From Oscillospiraceae bacterium (GTDB lineage Bacteria; Bacillota; Clostridia; Oscillospirales; Ruminococcaceae), in assembly GCA_022800935.1 (NCBI GenBank), contig JAAWRH010000006.1, positions 1 through 64,000 of the forward strand: 64,000 bases of DNA, written 5' to 3'. Below the pieces are notes generated by a model. It searched no databases. It was given only the letters and a program-made list of their open reading frames with translations, and was not told the DNA's origin. Position 1 is the first letter of the stretch, and every line of letters starts with the position of its first letter. Below, piece by piece: positions 41,693 through 51,422 of this stretch. The translations under genes and the position numbers were made by a program.

Positions 41693-42712
41693 CTATTGCC
41701 AAACACACTCATCAATGGGCATACTGGGGCTGGCATTCAAATCCATCCCCGCCCGGACCCCTGCCTGGTACTCAAAATACCCCTGGGAGGCAATCATGGC
41801 GGCGTTGTCCCCACAGAGGGAGAGGGGCGGAAAGTACAGCCGGATTCCCTCCCTTTCGCACCGCTGGGACAGCATCGTTCGCAGGCCGGAATTGGCGCTG
41901 ACTCCTCCTGCAATGGCCACCGTCTGATAATGGTAATCCCTTGCGGCCATCAGCAGATGCCCGGTCAGAATCTCCGCCACCGTGTGCTGGAAGCTGGCGG
42001 CCAGGTCCTGCACTGGCAGGGCCTCCCCCTTCTGGGCCGCGTTGTGGACCAGGTTGACCACCGCCGTTTTCAATCCGGAAAAGCTGAAATCATAGGGGCT
42101 TCCGTCCACCTTGGGCCGGGGCAGGCGGTAGGCGGCGGGGTTGCCCTTCTGGGCCTCCCGGTCCAGTATCACCCCGCCGGGGTAAGGGAAGCCCATGGCC
42201 CGCGCCGCCTTGTCAAAGGCCTCCCCGGCGGCGTCGTCCCGCGTCCGGCCTATCACATGGAACTTGGTGTAATCCAAAACCTCGGTCAGGTGGCTGTGTC
42301 CCCCCGACACCACCAGGCAGAGATAGGGGGGCTTCAACTCCGGGTGGGCCAGATAGTTGGCCGCAATATGCCCCCGGATGTGGTGGACCGGAATCAGCGG
42401 CTTCCCAGTGGCCAGGCTCAGCCCCTTGGCAAAGTTGACCCCCACCAGCAGCGCGCCAATCAGCCCCGGCGCGGTGGTGACAGCGATGCCGTCTATTTCC
42501 TCCAGAGAGAGCCCGACCTGGTCCAGCGCGTCTTGTACCACCGGGATGATGTTCTCGGTATGGCGGCGGGAAGCAATCTCCGGGACCACTCCGCCGAATT
42601 TCTGGTGCTCCTGAATCTGGGAGTTGACGGAGGAGGAGAGGATCGCCGTTCCATTCTCCACAACGGCGGCGGCGGTTTCGTCGCAGGAGCTTTCGATTCC
42701 CAATATCTTCAT
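41693..42712 (-). CDS. tsaD: tRNA N6-adenosine threonylcarbamoyltransferase subunit TsaD
   Basis: The 339-aa ASKHA-fold protein transfers the threonylcarbamoyl group to A37 of tRNAs that read ANN codons. Metal-binding His110/His111/His115 lie in VHHIRGH; GIESSCDET at the N-terminus and SGGHSHL and GGVSANSGLR are phosphate-binding blocks. The ATG lies one or two bases after the rimI stop codon, so it is translationally coupled to rimI. Partners TsaB and TsaE are not in this window, although they often sit with tsaD. Confidence 0.97.
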   Translation of the reverse strand: MKILGIESSCDETAAAVVENGTAILSSSVNSQIQEHQKFGGVVPEIASRRHTENIIPVVQDALDQVGLSLEEIDGIAVTTAPGLIGALLVGVNFAKGLSLATGKPLIPVHHIRGHIAANYLAHPELKPPYLCLVVSGGHSHLTEVLDYTKFHVIGRTRDDAAGEAFDKAARAMGFPYPGGVILDREAQKGNPAAYRLPRPKVDGSPYDFSFSGLKTAVVNLVHNAAQKGEALPVQDLAASFQHTVAEILTGHLLMAARDYHYQTVAIAGGVSANSGLRTMLSQRCEREGIRLYFPPLSLCGDNAAMIASQGYFEYQAGVRAGMDLNASPSMPIDECVWQ

Positions 42713-42713
42713 G

Positions 42714-43196
42714 CTATATCTCTGTTCCTTTCTTAGATCGATCTGTTGACGGAGAAAACCGCCGGGTCAGCAGCCATGCGTCCTCCGTGGGGCGGCGATA
42801 GTAATTTTTTCGTATCCCCTCTTGACAAAACCCAAACTTCCGGTACAGTGCCAAAGCCGCCTGATTGGAGGGCCGCACCTCCAGGGTGATAAAGACAAGA
42901 CCATGGCTTTCCCCATAATCGCACAGCGCCTTCACCAGCGCCGAGCCTGTCCCCTTTCCCCGCGCCTGGGGGAAAACCGCGATGTTGTCAATGTACCCTT
43001 CCCCTAAAATATCGTGCATTCCACTGTAACCCAGCAGCTCCCCCTGGGGCGTTTCCGCCGTCAGAAAGACAGCCTGCGGGTTTTCCAGCTCCTCCAGCAG
43101 CGCCCTTTCGCTCCAGGGCTCCGCAAAGCACTGCTGCTCCAGCTCCGCCAGAAGGGGGATATGCCGGAGCTCCATCGGGGCGATGATGATTTCCAT
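42714..43196 (-). CDS. rimI: Ribosomal protein S18-alanine N-acetyltransferase (RimI family)
   Basis: This 160-aa GNAT acetyltransferase has the acetyl-CoA loop QARGKGTGS (about 77-85) and the family blocks IDNIAVFPQ and LEVRPSNQAALALYRKFGF. RimI acetylates the N-terminus of ribosomal protein S18. Its place directly before tsaD, as in many Firmicutes (tsaE-tsaB-rimI-tsaD), supports the name. The final 15 residues are a charged extension. Confidence 0.92.
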   Translation of the reverse strand: MEIIIAPMELRHIPLLAELEQQCFAEPWSERALLEELENPQAVFLTAETPQGELLGYSGMHDILGEGYIDNIAVFPQARGKGTGSALVKALCDYGESHGLVFITLEVRPSNQAALALYRKFGFCQEGIRKNYYRRPTEDAWLLTRRFSPSTDRSKKGTEI

Positions 43197-43230
43197 GGCA
43201 ATACTCCGTTCTCTGTTACAATCACTACAG

Positions 43231-44037
43231 TTATTTTATCAGGAAATTATAAACCCTGCTGTAAAAGTCCTTTGCCTCATCATAGGCCCCATGGCCTAAC
43301 CCCTGATAAATGTACAGCTCGCTGTGTTTGATTTTCCCCTCCATCTCATAGGAAGCGGCAATCCCCACCGTTTTGTCCTCCGCCCCGCCGATGATGTATG
43401 TGGGGCAGGAAATTTTCGGAAGCTCCTCATATACGTCAAACCCAAGGATGGCGTTGGCGTTTATGAAAAATCTGTCATAGGTGCGGGGCTTTCCCATCCT
43501 TCCCAGGATAGGATAAAACGCCCTGAGCCTTTTCAGGTATTGCTCCGAATAGGCGGTTTCCGCCGTGTCTATCATGAGCTTTTGGTGGTCGCCCTTTTGG
43601 GCCGCCTCCATGCGCTCCAGGAGGATGCTCCGCATCATCTCGTTTACCCGCGGGGCGGATACGGCTATAACCAGCTTGTCCACCAGCTCCGGGTAATCCA
43701 CGGCCAGATACTGGGCGATCATCCCGCCCTGGGAAACCCCCATGACACTGGCTTTTGCGATGCCCAGGGCTTTCAGCGCCGCCGCCTGGTCCGCCGCCAT
43801 CTCCCGGATGGAATAGCCCTGGGGCATTTTGTTTTTCCGGCTGAACATGTACACGGTATAATCCTTAAAGAATTTCACATACGGCTTTGCCAACAGCAGC
43901 GCCTTGCCCTTTACCGTCATCAGCCCGTCGGACAGGCCGGGGAGCACGATAAAGGACCTGTCCCCCTGTCCAAAGGAAACATAATCCATATCCGTGCCGC
44001 CCAGCCGGACGGAACCGTTTTTTGCATTCCAGAGCAT
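43231..44037 (-). CDS. Alpha/beta hydrolase
   Basis: This 268-aa protein starts at ATG 44037 (MLWNAKNGSV), nine bases after AGGGGG; a longer frame overlaps the upstream kinase gene. The alpha/beta hydrolase fold is shown by FIVLPGLSDG (oxyanion-hole region), the nucleophile elbow G-V-S-Q-G-G, CPTYIIGGAEDKTV (acid strand) and GLGHGAYDEA (catalytic His). It follows the kinase gene by 13 nt and is probably co-transcribed. The substrate is unknown: it could be an esterase, lipase or C-C bond hydrolase. Confidence 0.88.
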   Translation of the reverse strand: MLWNAKNGSVRLGGTDMDYVSFGQGDRSFIVLPGLSDGLMTVKGKALLLAKPYVKFFKDYTVYMFSRKNKMPQGYSIREMAADQAAALKALGIAKASVMGVSQGGMIAQYLAVDYPELVDKLVIAVSAPRVNEMMRSILLERMEAAQKGDHQKLMIDTAETAYSEQYLKRLRAFYPILGRMGKPRTYDRFFINANAILGFDVYEELPKISCPTYIIGGAEDKTVGIAASYEMEGKIKHSELYIYQGLGHGAYDEAKDFYSRVYNFLIK

Positions 44038-44050
44038 ACCGGTTTTCCCC

Positions 44051-44923
44051 CTACAGTATCTCAAAGTTCTTTACGATTTCCTTATGGGTCAGCCAGGGGA
44101 GGGCGCTTTCCAGCATGACCCCATAGCGGGGATCGGTGCCGTAGCTGAAGGTGGTTTTTATGGCCAGCTCCACAAAGCTGGTTGCCCGGCCCATGGCCAT
44201 GGAGAGGCTGTCCCCTGTGAGCAGGGAGCCCACCAGGACACTGGCGTAGATATCCCCTGTCCCCGGATAGGACACCGGCACATAGTCGCAGGGCACATAC
44301 CAATACGCGCCGCCGTCCCGGTCGTAGCCGATGTTTGCCATTTCCCCGGTTGCCAGCTGCACCCCTGTGATAATCACCTTGGAGGGTCCCAGCTCGCTGA
44401 GGCGCGCCAGCATACTCTTGGCCTGGGAGTGGGTGAGGGAATTGAACTCATAGTTCTGCTTGAGGAGAATGCAGGCCTCGGTGAGGTTGGGGGTGATGAT
44501 ATCCGCGGCGGAGACCAGCTGGGTCATCCCCGCCTGTAGCTCCTTTCCGCAGGTGCGGTAGGCCTTGCCGTGGTCCCCCATAACCGGGTCCACCACCTTG
44601 AGGGAATCGGGGAAGGCCCGGAAGTATTCCAGGCAATGGCCTATCTGGGTTTGGCTGCCCAAAAAGCCGGTATAGACGGCGTCAAAGGTCAGGCCGAGGT
44701 TTTTATAGTGGCTGAGGGCGGGGAGTATGTAATCGGTCAGGTCCCGCATAGCCACGTCGCCCAGGCCCCCTGTGTGGGTGGAAAGCACCGCGGTGGGGAC
44801 GGGGCAGACCTGTACCCCCATGGCGGAGAGGGTGGGGATGATGACAGTGAGGGAACAGCGGCCGAAGCCGGATATATCGTGGATGGCGGCCACACGGCGG
44901 AAGCTGCCTGAAGCTTTGAACAT
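44051..44923 (-). CDS. Pyridoxamine/pyridoxal kinase (PdxY/PdxK family)
   Basis: This 290-aa ribokinase-like enzyme phosphorylates pyridoxal, pyridoxine or pyridoxamine in the vitamin B6 salvage pathway. Seen are AAIHDISGFGRCSLTV at the N-terminus (typical of Firmicute pyridoxamine kinases), VVDPVMGDHGK (metal/ATP region), ITPNLTEA, and the anion-hole PGTGD with the catalytic Asp (about 222-226). ATG 44923 follows GAAGGAGCG. It heads a small operon with the alpha/beta hydrolase. Confidence 0.93.
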   Translation of the reverse strand: MFKASGSFRRVAAIHDISGFGRCSLTVIIPTLSAMGVQVCPVPTAVLSTHTGGLGDVAMRDLTDYILPALSHYKNLGLTFDAVYTGFLGSQTQIGHCLEYFRAFPDSLKVVDPVMGDHGKAYRTCGKELQAGMTQLVSAADIITPNLTEACILLKQNYEFNSLTHSQAKSMLARLSELGPSKVIITGVQLATGEMANIGYDRDGGAYWYVPCDYVPVSYPGTGDIYASVLVGSLLTGDSLSMAMGRATSFVELAIKTTFSYGTDPRYGVMLESALPWLTHKEIVKNFEIL

Positions 44924-45157
44924 AAAAAGCGCTCCTTCCCGGCCCGCGGAGTAAAAAGCGGGCGTCCCCTTTATTGTACCAAAAAAATCAGAAATATCCA
45001 GTGTTTTAGAGAAAAAATCAAAAAGACAGGGGTCAAGCGTCTTTCCAAGAAAAAAGAAGCCATCCGAGCTTTTTGGACCAGCGAAAGATGAGGCGACATT
45101 TATGCCGCGGAAACATCCTGAGCGGACCGGAAGACGGCGCCAAAGCTAGCAAAATAA
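44924..45157. other. Intergenic stretch with no recognised gene
   Basis: Contains the leader and weak promoter of the kinase gene (TACAAT on the minus strand with no clear -35 box). The part from about 45040 to 45157 is GC-rich and carries a short frame (MPRKHPERTG...) without a ribosome binding site. Nothing else is recognised. Confidence 0.4.
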
Positions 45158-45190
45158 GGGCCCGCCTGCCTCCAACCGGCAGCCGGGCCC
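45158..45190 (-). terminator. Terminator of the ABC exporter operon
   Basis: A 13-bp stem with one mismatch (45158-45170 with 45178-45190), GGGCCC at its base, 13 nt after the stop codon, followed by TTATTTTG on the minus strand. Confidence 0.8.
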
Positions 45191-45203
45191 AAAATACAAA
45201 CTG

Positions 45204-46979
45204 TCAGCGGGAATACCATTTCGCCTGCGAATTCCAAAGCTCGGTATAAATGGGATTAACCCCGATAAGCTGCTCATGGGTCCCGCACCCCACGATGTTC
45301 CCCTTGTCCATCACGATGATTCGGTCGGAAAGCCGGGTGGTGCTCAGGCGGTGGGTGACAAAAATCTTGATGCTCCCCTTGTCCAGCTCCATCATGCTGC
45401 GGATAATCTGCTCCTCCACTAAGGGGTCCAGGGAGGCGGTGGGCTCGTCAAAGGCAATCATGTCGTGGGCTTTGTACAGGCCACGGGCAATGGCCAGCTT
45501 CTTCCAGTTGCCGCCGGAGAGCTCCGCGCCCCCAAACTCCCTGCCCAAAGGGGTTTCCAGGGTGTTTTCCCCAAACCGGAAGGAGACAGCGTCCAGCAGC
45601 TCCCTGATACGCGCCGTATCCGCCGGGCCCTGGGTGTCCCCCATGGCCACGTTTTCCTCCAGCGTCAGGGCGTACCGGCAAAAATCCTGGAAAACGGCGG
45701 AATTGCCCTGGTAGATGTCCGCCTCCCGAACCCGGCTGATGGAATCCCTTCCGTACCATATCTCCCCCGCGTCGGGCTGGTATAGCCCCAAGAGGAGCTT
45801 GACCATAGTGGTTTTGCCGGAGCCGTTTTCCCCCACAACCGCAATGTGCTCGCCGGGGCGGATATCAAGGGAAACGCCTTTGAGGGCCTCCGCCTCTGGG
45901 ACATAGGAGAAGTGAACCCGATCCAAGCGGATTCCCCCCTTGGCGGAAAGCCCCTGCTTTGCCTGTCCGCCCCGCTCCTCATAATCCAGCACCTTGTAGT
46001 AGTGCTTTCCCTTCAGGCTGCACTGGAAGCTGAACATGGCCAGGCTGCATACCCTGCCGAAATTGGACTTCAGGGAAGCCACCGCCCCGATGGATGCGCC
46101 CAGCATACCAATGGAGATATCCCCCCGCAGGGCCAGCGCCGCCGCCACAGCGTAGGTGAGGACAACGGTGAGGATGTTTACCGATTGGTTGAGGAGATCC
46201 AGGAGGGCGTTTTTCTTTTGCAGCGCCCAGTTTTCCCGGTTGTAGGCCTCCCGTTCCCGGTTCCACAGGGCGTAGAAAAAGTCCCGGTTCTGGTGGACCC
46301 GAACCTCCTTGATGTTTTGGAGGGTGGTGAGGATGTCCTCATAGTACTTCTTCCTCCGCAGGATGGGCTGGGTCCGGTCCTCCGCCAGATACTGCCGCTT
46401 GGATTTGATAAACTTGGCGAAGATATCCGGAATCAGGGCCAGGAACGCCAGCGACACCAGCAGGGGATGGAAGGTAAACAGCACCGAGGAAACAGCGGCA
46501 AACTGGAACAGGTACAGCAGTATTTCCGAGGAAAACATCATGGTGGAAAACCGCAGCTCACGGGAGGCGCTGGAGGCAAGCTCTATGTCCTTGTACAGCT
46601 GGCTGCTCTCATAGGCTTTCAGGGGGATTTTGGCGGTTTTGCGGTTCATCTCGTTTTGCAGCACCGTCTCAAACTCGCTGCCAAAGTAGTTGACGTGGGC
46701 CCGGAACAGGGGGTACACCGCCACATACAGCAGCTGTACGGCGATGGAGAGGAAGAACACCCGGTAAATCGCCGCGTCGATTCCCGCCGTCACCAGGATG
46801 TGGTCGGAGCAGTCGAAGATAATCCGCTCCAGGTACACCTTGACGGGGCTGACCAGGGCGGGGAGCAGGGAGAGAAGGGCCATGAGAAAATACGGCCCCG
46901 GCTTCTTTTGGATAAAGGTCCGGTATGTCGTAAAAAAGATACCCCAGGTGCTGCGCTCCTTTTTAACTTCCGTGCTCAT
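45204..46979 (-). CDS. ABC exporter half-transporter (permease + ATPase), second subunit
   Basis: The 591-aa protein starts at ATG 46979, overlapping the stop codon of the upstream gene as ATGA. An N-terminal type IV membrane domain with six helices (about 25-310) precedes the ATPase: Walker A GENGSGKTT, Q-loop in NSAVFQDF, signature LSGGN, Walker B IAFDEPTASLD, H-switch VTHRLSTT. Together with the upstream subunit of the same length it forms a heterodimeric exporter. The substrate is unknown; drugs, peptides and lipids are typical. Confidence 0.93.
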   Translation of the reverse strand: MSTEVKKERSTWGIFFTTYRTFIQKKPGPYFLMALLSLLPALVSPVKVYLERIIFDCSDHILVTAGIDAAIYRVFFLSIAVQLLYVAVYPLFRAHVNYFGSEFETVLQNEMNRKTAKIPLKAYESSQLYKDIELASSASRELRFSTMMFSSEILLYLFQFAAVSSVLFTFHPLLVSLAFLALIPDIFAKFIKSKRQYLAEDRTQPILRRKKYYEDILTTLQNIKEVRVHQNRDFFYALWNREREAYNRENWALQKKNALLDLLNQSVNILTVVLTYAVAAALALRGDISIGMLGASIGAVASLKSNFGRVCSLAMFSFQCSLKGKHYYKVLDYEERGGQAKQGLSAKGGIRLDRVHFSYVPEAEALKGVSLDIRPGEHIAVVGENGSGKTTMVKLLLGLYQPDAGEIWYGRDSISRVREADIYQGNSAVFQDFCRYALTLEENVAMGDTQGPADTARIRELLDAVSFRFGENTLETPLGREFGGAELSGGNWKKLAIARGLYKAHDMIAFDEPTASLDPLVEEQIIRSMMELDKGSIKIFVTHRLSTTRLSDRIIVMDKGNIVGCGTHEQLIGVNPIYTELWNSQAKWYSR

Positions 46980-48751
46980 ATGGCCCCCTCCTCCGCATAC
47001 CATTTTTTCTGGCTGTCAAACATTTTTTCATAGAGCCCGTGCTGGTCCATCAGGGCGGCATGGGAACCGCTTTCCGCTATTTTCCCGCCGCTTAGGACAA
47101 AAATCTCGTCCGCCAGCCTGGTGGAGGCCAGGCGATGGGTGATGAACAGGGTCGTCTTTCCCTGGGCAATCCGCCCGAACTGCTCGTAGATGGCATTTTC
47201 CGCGATGGGGTCCAGGGCGGAGGTGGGTTCGTCCAGCAGAATAACCGGCGAATCCTGATAAAGGGCGCGGGCAAAGGCAATCCGCTGCCACTCGCCGCCG
47301 GACAGGTTCACCCCATTCTGATAAATCTCCCCCAGCATGGTGTCCATGCCGTCGGGAAGGCGGTCCGTTTTTTCGCTTAAATTGGCGTCCTGAAGGACCT
47401 GCCCCATGCGGGCCTCCTCAGGGGGCCTGCCGAAGGTAATGTTGTCCCGGAAGGAGACATAGTACCTGGAAAAGTCCTGAAACACCGCGGCATAGATGCG
47501 GTACAGCTCCCCCTGGGAATACTGCCGGATGCTCCTGCCGTTGAGCAGGATATCCCCTTCGTTTACTTCATACAGCCGCAGCAGCAGCTTGATAATGGTG
47601 CTCTTTCCCGCGCCGTTTTCCCCTACCAGGGCATAATGCTTTCCGTTTTCCATTTTGAAGCTGATATGATCCAGCACCTTGGGGCCGTTGGGATATTGGA
47701 AGGACACATCGCAAAACTCCAGGCTCTCAAAGGCCGCAGAGCCTGAACCGCCGGGGGCCGGGGCCGTGAATTCGGTCCGGTCCTGGTCAGGCAGGGCCAG
47801 GAAGGACTCGTACTCCTTCCAGAACCGCTTTTGACGCATCAGCTCGTTGATGATGGCGCGTATCCGGTTCTGGGTGGTCAGGTTCAGGTTGACCGCCGCG
47901 TGGGAGGCGGCAATAAAGAGTCCGGGGGTAATCCGCCCATCCAGAATATAGCCCAGCATGGTGAGCATCAGCAGGATGGTGCAGATGTAGCCGGCGGTGT
48001 CAATCAGGCTGAAGGTCAGGCCGAATTTATAGTCGTACCGGCGCTGGGCGTTCCTCTGGCCCATCAAAAAGCCGGAGCGCTTTTCGTTGATGTAATCCGT
48101 AAAGCCGAACAGCTTTTTCTCATGAGCAAAGGGTCTGGTATTTTCAACGGAGTCCAAGTAGACTACCCTGCACTCCGTATCGGTAAACTGCTTATCCAGG
48201 CGAAAGAAGCTTTTGGCCGAATAATCAGCAAAGACCAGCATTACCACAAACAGCGCCAGGAACACCCCCGCGCTTGCCAGGGAGACAGAGCAGATAACCG
48301 CGAAAAAGCCCGCCACACCGATGAGGGACGCGATGAGGTCGCAGACATTTGGGACCAGCCTTTGCAGGGAGCTGTCCAGTCCCTTGTGAACGCGGGAATA
48401 CAGTTCCATAACCTCCCTGCTTTCGGCGCATTGATAGGAGATGGTCTGCATTTTATCCATCAGCCCTTGGCGGAAAGAGAGGTCCGAGGCCATCCGTATT
48501 TTCTCATATAAAAGCGAAGTAAGGGAGGGCAGTATGTAAATACAGATATAAATGCCGGTAAGCTGCAAAAGAGGAAAAATAATCGCAGAGACAGGCGTTC
48601 CGCCGCCCAGTATTTGGGTAATGCCGTTGATCAACCGCTCCTCACACCGCACGGTCAGCGGCGTCATAAGGCCGACGGCGAGGGCGGCGAGCAGCGCAAG
48701 GGAACAAACAAACCAGTTTTGCTTCCAGATGGCGAAAAGGGTTTTCCGCAT
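46976..48751 (-). CDS. ABC exporter half-transporter (permease + ATPase), first subunit
   Basis: The start at 48751 (MRKTLFAIWKQ) follows GGAGGG; the longer frame would run through the promoter. The 591-aa protein has a six-helix membrane domain and an ATPase with Walker A GENGAGKST, signature LSGGEWQR, Walker B ILLDEPTSALD and ITHRLASTR. Both catalytic Glu residues are present in this pair, so both ATP sites may be active. It is the first gene of a two-gene operon with a SigA promoter at 48901-48928. Confidence 0.93.
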   Translation of the reverse strand: MRKTLFAIWKQNWFVCSLALLAALAVGLMTPLTVRCEERLINGITQILGGGTPVSAIIFPLLQLTGIYICIYILPSLTSLLYEKIRMASDLSFRQGLMDKMQTISYQCAESREVMELYSRVHKGLDSSLQRLVPNVCDLIASLIGVAGFFAVICSVSLASAGVFLALFVVMLVFADYSAKSFFRLDKQFTDTECRVVYLDSVENTRPFAHEKKLFGFTDYINEKRSGFLMGQRNAQRRYDYKFGLTFSLIDTAGYICTILLMLTMLGYILDGRITPGLFIAASHAAVNLNLTTQNRIRAIINELMRQKRFWKEYESFLALPDQDRTEFTAPAPGGSGSAAFESLEFCDVSFQYPNGPKVLDHISFKMENGKHYALVGENGAGKSTIIKLLLRLYEVNEGDILLNGRSIRQYSQGELYRIYAAVFQDFSRYYVSFRDNITFGRPPEEARMGQVLQDANLSEKTDRLPDGMDTMLGEIYQNGVNLSGGEWQRIAFARALYQDSPVILLDEPTSALDPIAENAIYEQFGRIAQGKTTLFITHRLASTRLADEIFVLSGGKIAESGSHAALMDQHGLYEKMFDSQKKWYAEEGAI

Positions 48752-48900
48752 TGATGATCCCTCCGTTTTTGACAGCTGGGCCGGTGAAAAATTGCCGTCG
48801 GCGCTGGCCGCGTTTATTTTCAGGGAGCAGGGACGCGCACACGCGCACATATTTCTGCCTGTACCGGCGTGCAAAAAAATCCAACTTACTCCCCCATTAT

Positions 48901-48928
48901 ATACTATCACAAAAATATAATTTGTCAA
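48901..48928 (-). promoter_or_regulatory. SigA promoter of the ABC exporter operon
   Basis: On the minus strand TTGACA (48923-48928), a 16-nt spacer and TAGTAT (48901-48906), leaving a leader of about 150 nt. Confidence 0.65.
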
Positions 48929-49040
48929 CACAATTTTATAGGCATTTTTCACATATAAATTGGTTCTAAAAGGAATGCAGGTCTTTAAGTTTTGAACATC
49001 AATTACAAATTTGAGTTTCATGACATGCGCGTTTGGATAA

Positions 49041-49069
49041 TTGCATTTTCCAATTTTATCTAGTATAAT
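49041..49069 (+). promoter_or_regulatory. SigA promoter of the chemoreceptor gene
   Basis: TTGCAT (49041-49046), a 17-nt spacer and a perfect TATAAT (49064-49069). The leader is about 120 nt. Confidence 0.8.
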
Positions 49070-49194
49070 AGGGGTGTATTCTTCCATGACATGAATCGTC
49101 CGTTATTGACAGACGGAAGTTTTTGTCAAACATACGCCGCCAATGGAGAGAGTGTGGATATTGGCGTTGAAAACAAATTTGAGGAGCCATGAGT

Positions 49195-51216
49195 ATGAAA
49201 ACAGAAGAGAAGACAGCGGCTGGAACTGCGGCAATACCGACAGCGTATAAGCGGGGAATTACCCAAAAATTGGTGGGGGCCATTGTGGTTACCATTGTGG
49301 TGATGGTGGCGGCACTCCTGTCAACCGTTTACTTCCGGATATCCGGGGTCCTGTTGAGCCAGAGCCAGCACCTTCTTCAGGAAACCACCGGCAAAGCCGT
49401 CCAGGAGACTGCCGCCTGGATGAACCGGACGCTGACCATGCTGGAAATGCAGCGGGATACCGTCCAGTACAGGAATATGGACGTGCCTGAAATGAAGGAA
49501 TACATCCAGCACACGGTTGGTCAAAACAGCGCGTATCCCGCGGGGCTTTATGTGGCGCTGACCGACGGGTCCCTGTACCATGCCAGTTTTGTGCCGGGGC
49601 CGGACTTTGTGGCCTCCGAAAAATCGTGGTATAAAGACGGAATCAAGTCGGAGGACTTTATTCTGGGCGACGTATACTTTGATGAGGACAGCCGCTCCTA
49701 CGTGGTGGGCGCTTCCGGAGTGCTGCGGGACGCGGCGGGGGAAATTCGTGGCGTGGCGGCGGCGGACGTGTACCTGGATTCCATTTCCCAGATTGTAAGC
49801 AATATTCAAATTCAGGAAACCGGGGGCATCTTTCTGGTGGACACCCGGACCGATACCATCATCGGCCACCGGGATCCAGCGATGACCGGGCGGACGCTGG
49901 GGGAGTTCAGCGGGGACATGTATGCCTACGCCGCCCAGAGGATAAAAAGCGGCGCGCTGGGGCTGTCCCTTTATGAGGACGGCGGTATGTACATACAGAC
50001 AGCCGCCATACCCAGCAGTGACTGGATTGCGGTGGCCTATGTGTCCAAGGGGGAGGTTTTGTCCTCCTTGCAGACACTGACCGGAATCATGGCATCGGTT
50101 TCCGTTATGGCGGTGCTTGTGGCGGTGCTGCTCACCATCCTTCTGGTGCGGAGAATCATCGGCAGGCCGGTGGCGGAGCTGAGCAGAGTTGCCGCCAAAA
50201 TTGCCGACGGCGAGCTGGACCAGACCATTTCCTACAGCTCCAACGACGAGCTGGGGGAGCTTGCCGGAAACTTCGGCCGGACGGTGGTCCGCCTGCGGGA
50301 ATATATCGACTATATCGACGAGATTTCTCAGAAGCTCCAGGAAATCTCCCAGGGGGATCTTTCCGTTTCCCTCTCCCATGAGTACACCGGCGAGTTCTCC
50401 AAAATCAAGGCATCCATGGAGCAGATTGCCAAGTTCCTCAACAGCACCATCGGCCAGATCGACGCGGCCGCCAAGGATATGGCCGACGGGGCCAAATATG
50501 TGGCGGAGGGGGCACAGAACCTGTCTCTTGGCTCCTCCCAGCAGACCGACGCGGTAAATATGCTGTCCGACCGGATCAACGAGGTTTCCGACGGCATCCA
50601 GAAGACCGCCATGGGGGCGCAGAAGGCCAAGGAGATATCCGGCGCTGTGGGCAACAGCATCCTGGGCTGCAACGAAAAGATGCAGCAGATGTCCGTTGCC
50701 ATTGAGAAGATCAGCGACAAATCCAAGGAGATACACACCATTATCAAGACCATTGAGGACATTGCCTTCCAGACCAACATTCTGGCCCTCAACGCGGCGG
50801 TAGAGGCCGCCAGGGCGGGCACCGCCGGAAAGGGCTTCGCCGTGGTGGCGGACGAGGTGCGCAGCCTTGCCAGCAGGTCTGCCGAGGCGGCCAAGAGTAC
50901 CACCGACCTGATCGCCCAGACGGCAGAGGCGGTGGAAGAGGGAACCACAGTGGCGGAGGCCACTGCCGCCTCCATGCTGGCTGTGGTGGACCGGGAGAAA
51001 GAGGTAAACAACCTGATTGTACAGATTGCGGAGTATTCCGGCAAACAGGCGGAGGCCGCAGAGGAGGTCATCAACGGAATCGGGCAGATTTCCCAGGTGG
51101 TGCAGTCCAACCTGTCCACGGCGGAAAAGAGCGCCTCTGCCAGTGAGGAGCTTTCCGGGCAGGCCGGCGTGCTGAAAAACCTGGTGGCAAAATTCCGCCT
51201 CAGAACCAGGGAATAG
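49195..51216 (+). CDS. Methyl-accepting chemotaxis protein with dCache sensor
   Basis: The 673-aa receptor starts at ATG 49195, eight bases after GAGGAG (an ATG six bases earlier is too close to it). TM1 (about 25-47), a periplasm-side dCache domain (about 48-285, with a WYKDG motif and [11 protein letters not shown]), TM2 (about 288-312), HAMP (about 313-366) and a signalling hairpin follow. The hairpin tip reads [19 protein letters not shown], the universal CheA/CheW contact. It detects small ligands and controls flagellar rotation. There is no CheA, CheW or flagellar gene nearby, so it is an isolated receptor. Confidence 0.95.
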   Translation: MKTEEKTAAGTAAIPTAYKRGITQKLVGAIVVTIVVMVAALLSTVYFRISGVLLSQSQHLLQETTGKAVQETAAWMNRTLTMLEMQRDTVQYRNMDVPEMKEYIQHTVGQNSAYPAGLYVALTDGSLYHASFVPGPDFVASEKSWYKDGIKSEDFILGDVYFDEDSRSYVVGASGVLRDAAGEIRGVAAADVYLDSISQIVSNIQIQETGGIFLVDTRTDTIIGHRDPAMTGRTLGEFSGDMYAYAAQRIKSGALGLSLYEDGGMYIQTAAIPSSDWIAVAYVSKGEVLSSLQTLTGIMASVSVMAVLVAVLLTILLVRRIIGRPVAELSRVAAKIADGELDQTISYSSNDELGELAGNFGRTVVRLREYIDYIDEISQKLQEISQGDLSVSLSHEYTGEFSKIKASMEQIAKFLNSTIGQIDAAAKDMADGAKYVAEGAQNLSLGSSQQTDAVNMLSDRINEVSDGIQKTAMGAQKAKEISGAVGNSILGCNEKMQQMSVAIEKISDKSKEIHTIIKTIEDIAFQTNILALNAAVEAARAGTAGKGFAVVADEVRSLASRSAEAAKSTTDLIAQTAEAVEEGTTVAEATAASMLAVVDREKEVNNLIVQIAEYSGKQAEAAEEVINGIGQISQVVQSNLSTAEKSASASEELSGQAGVLKNLVAKFRLRTRE

Positions 51217-51241
51217 AGGCGGAAAACGGTATTGTACAGAA

Positions 51242-51281
51242 GCGGCGCGGTGCAGGGGGCTGTACCGCGCCGCAGCTTTTT
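51242..51281 (+). terminator. Terminator of the chemoreceptor gene
   Basis: A perfect 10-bp stem (GCGGCGCGGT, 51242-51251 with 51264-51273) is followed by AGCTTTTTAT. Confidence 0.88.
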
Positions 51282-51305
51282 ATCGCCTTCTTCCAGAAAA
51301 AACTA

Positions 51306-51333
51306 TTGACAATCGGGAAGAAGTCCTTATAAT
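51306..51333 (+). promoter_or_regulatory. SigA promoter of the ABC importer operon
   Basis: TTGACA (51306-51311), a 16-nt spacer and TATAAT (51328-51333), both perfect. The 89-nt leader shows no recognised riboswitch. Confidence 0.82.
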
Positions 51334-51422
51334 AGTACCTAGGTATTGACGCATTGTCCCTTTAAAGCTTTTTATCAGTAAAGCGATACCTGATTTTAAA
51401 TGTACATTGGAGGTCTTCCCTA

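Larger units (their letters stand above)
48752..49194. other. Divergent promoter region (443 bases without a gene)
   Basis: Contains the minus-strand promoter of the ABC exporter and the plus-strand promoter of the chemoreceptor, with long leaders on both sides. An inverted repeat TTGACA/TGTCAA lies downstream of the chemoreceptor promoter near 49105-49135. No coding region is convincing. Confidence 0.6.

Noticed and set aside
45846-47033. Plus-strand frame of about 395 codons
   Set aside because: It is antisense to the ABC exporter subunits, whose motifs are clear.
49070-49194. Cyclic-di-GMP riboswitch in the chemoreceptor leader
   Set aside because: The conserved GEMM core was not found; only a short inverted repeat is present.
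49321-50736. Minus-strand frame of about 471 codons
   Set aside because: It is antisense to the chemoreceptor and has no start signals.
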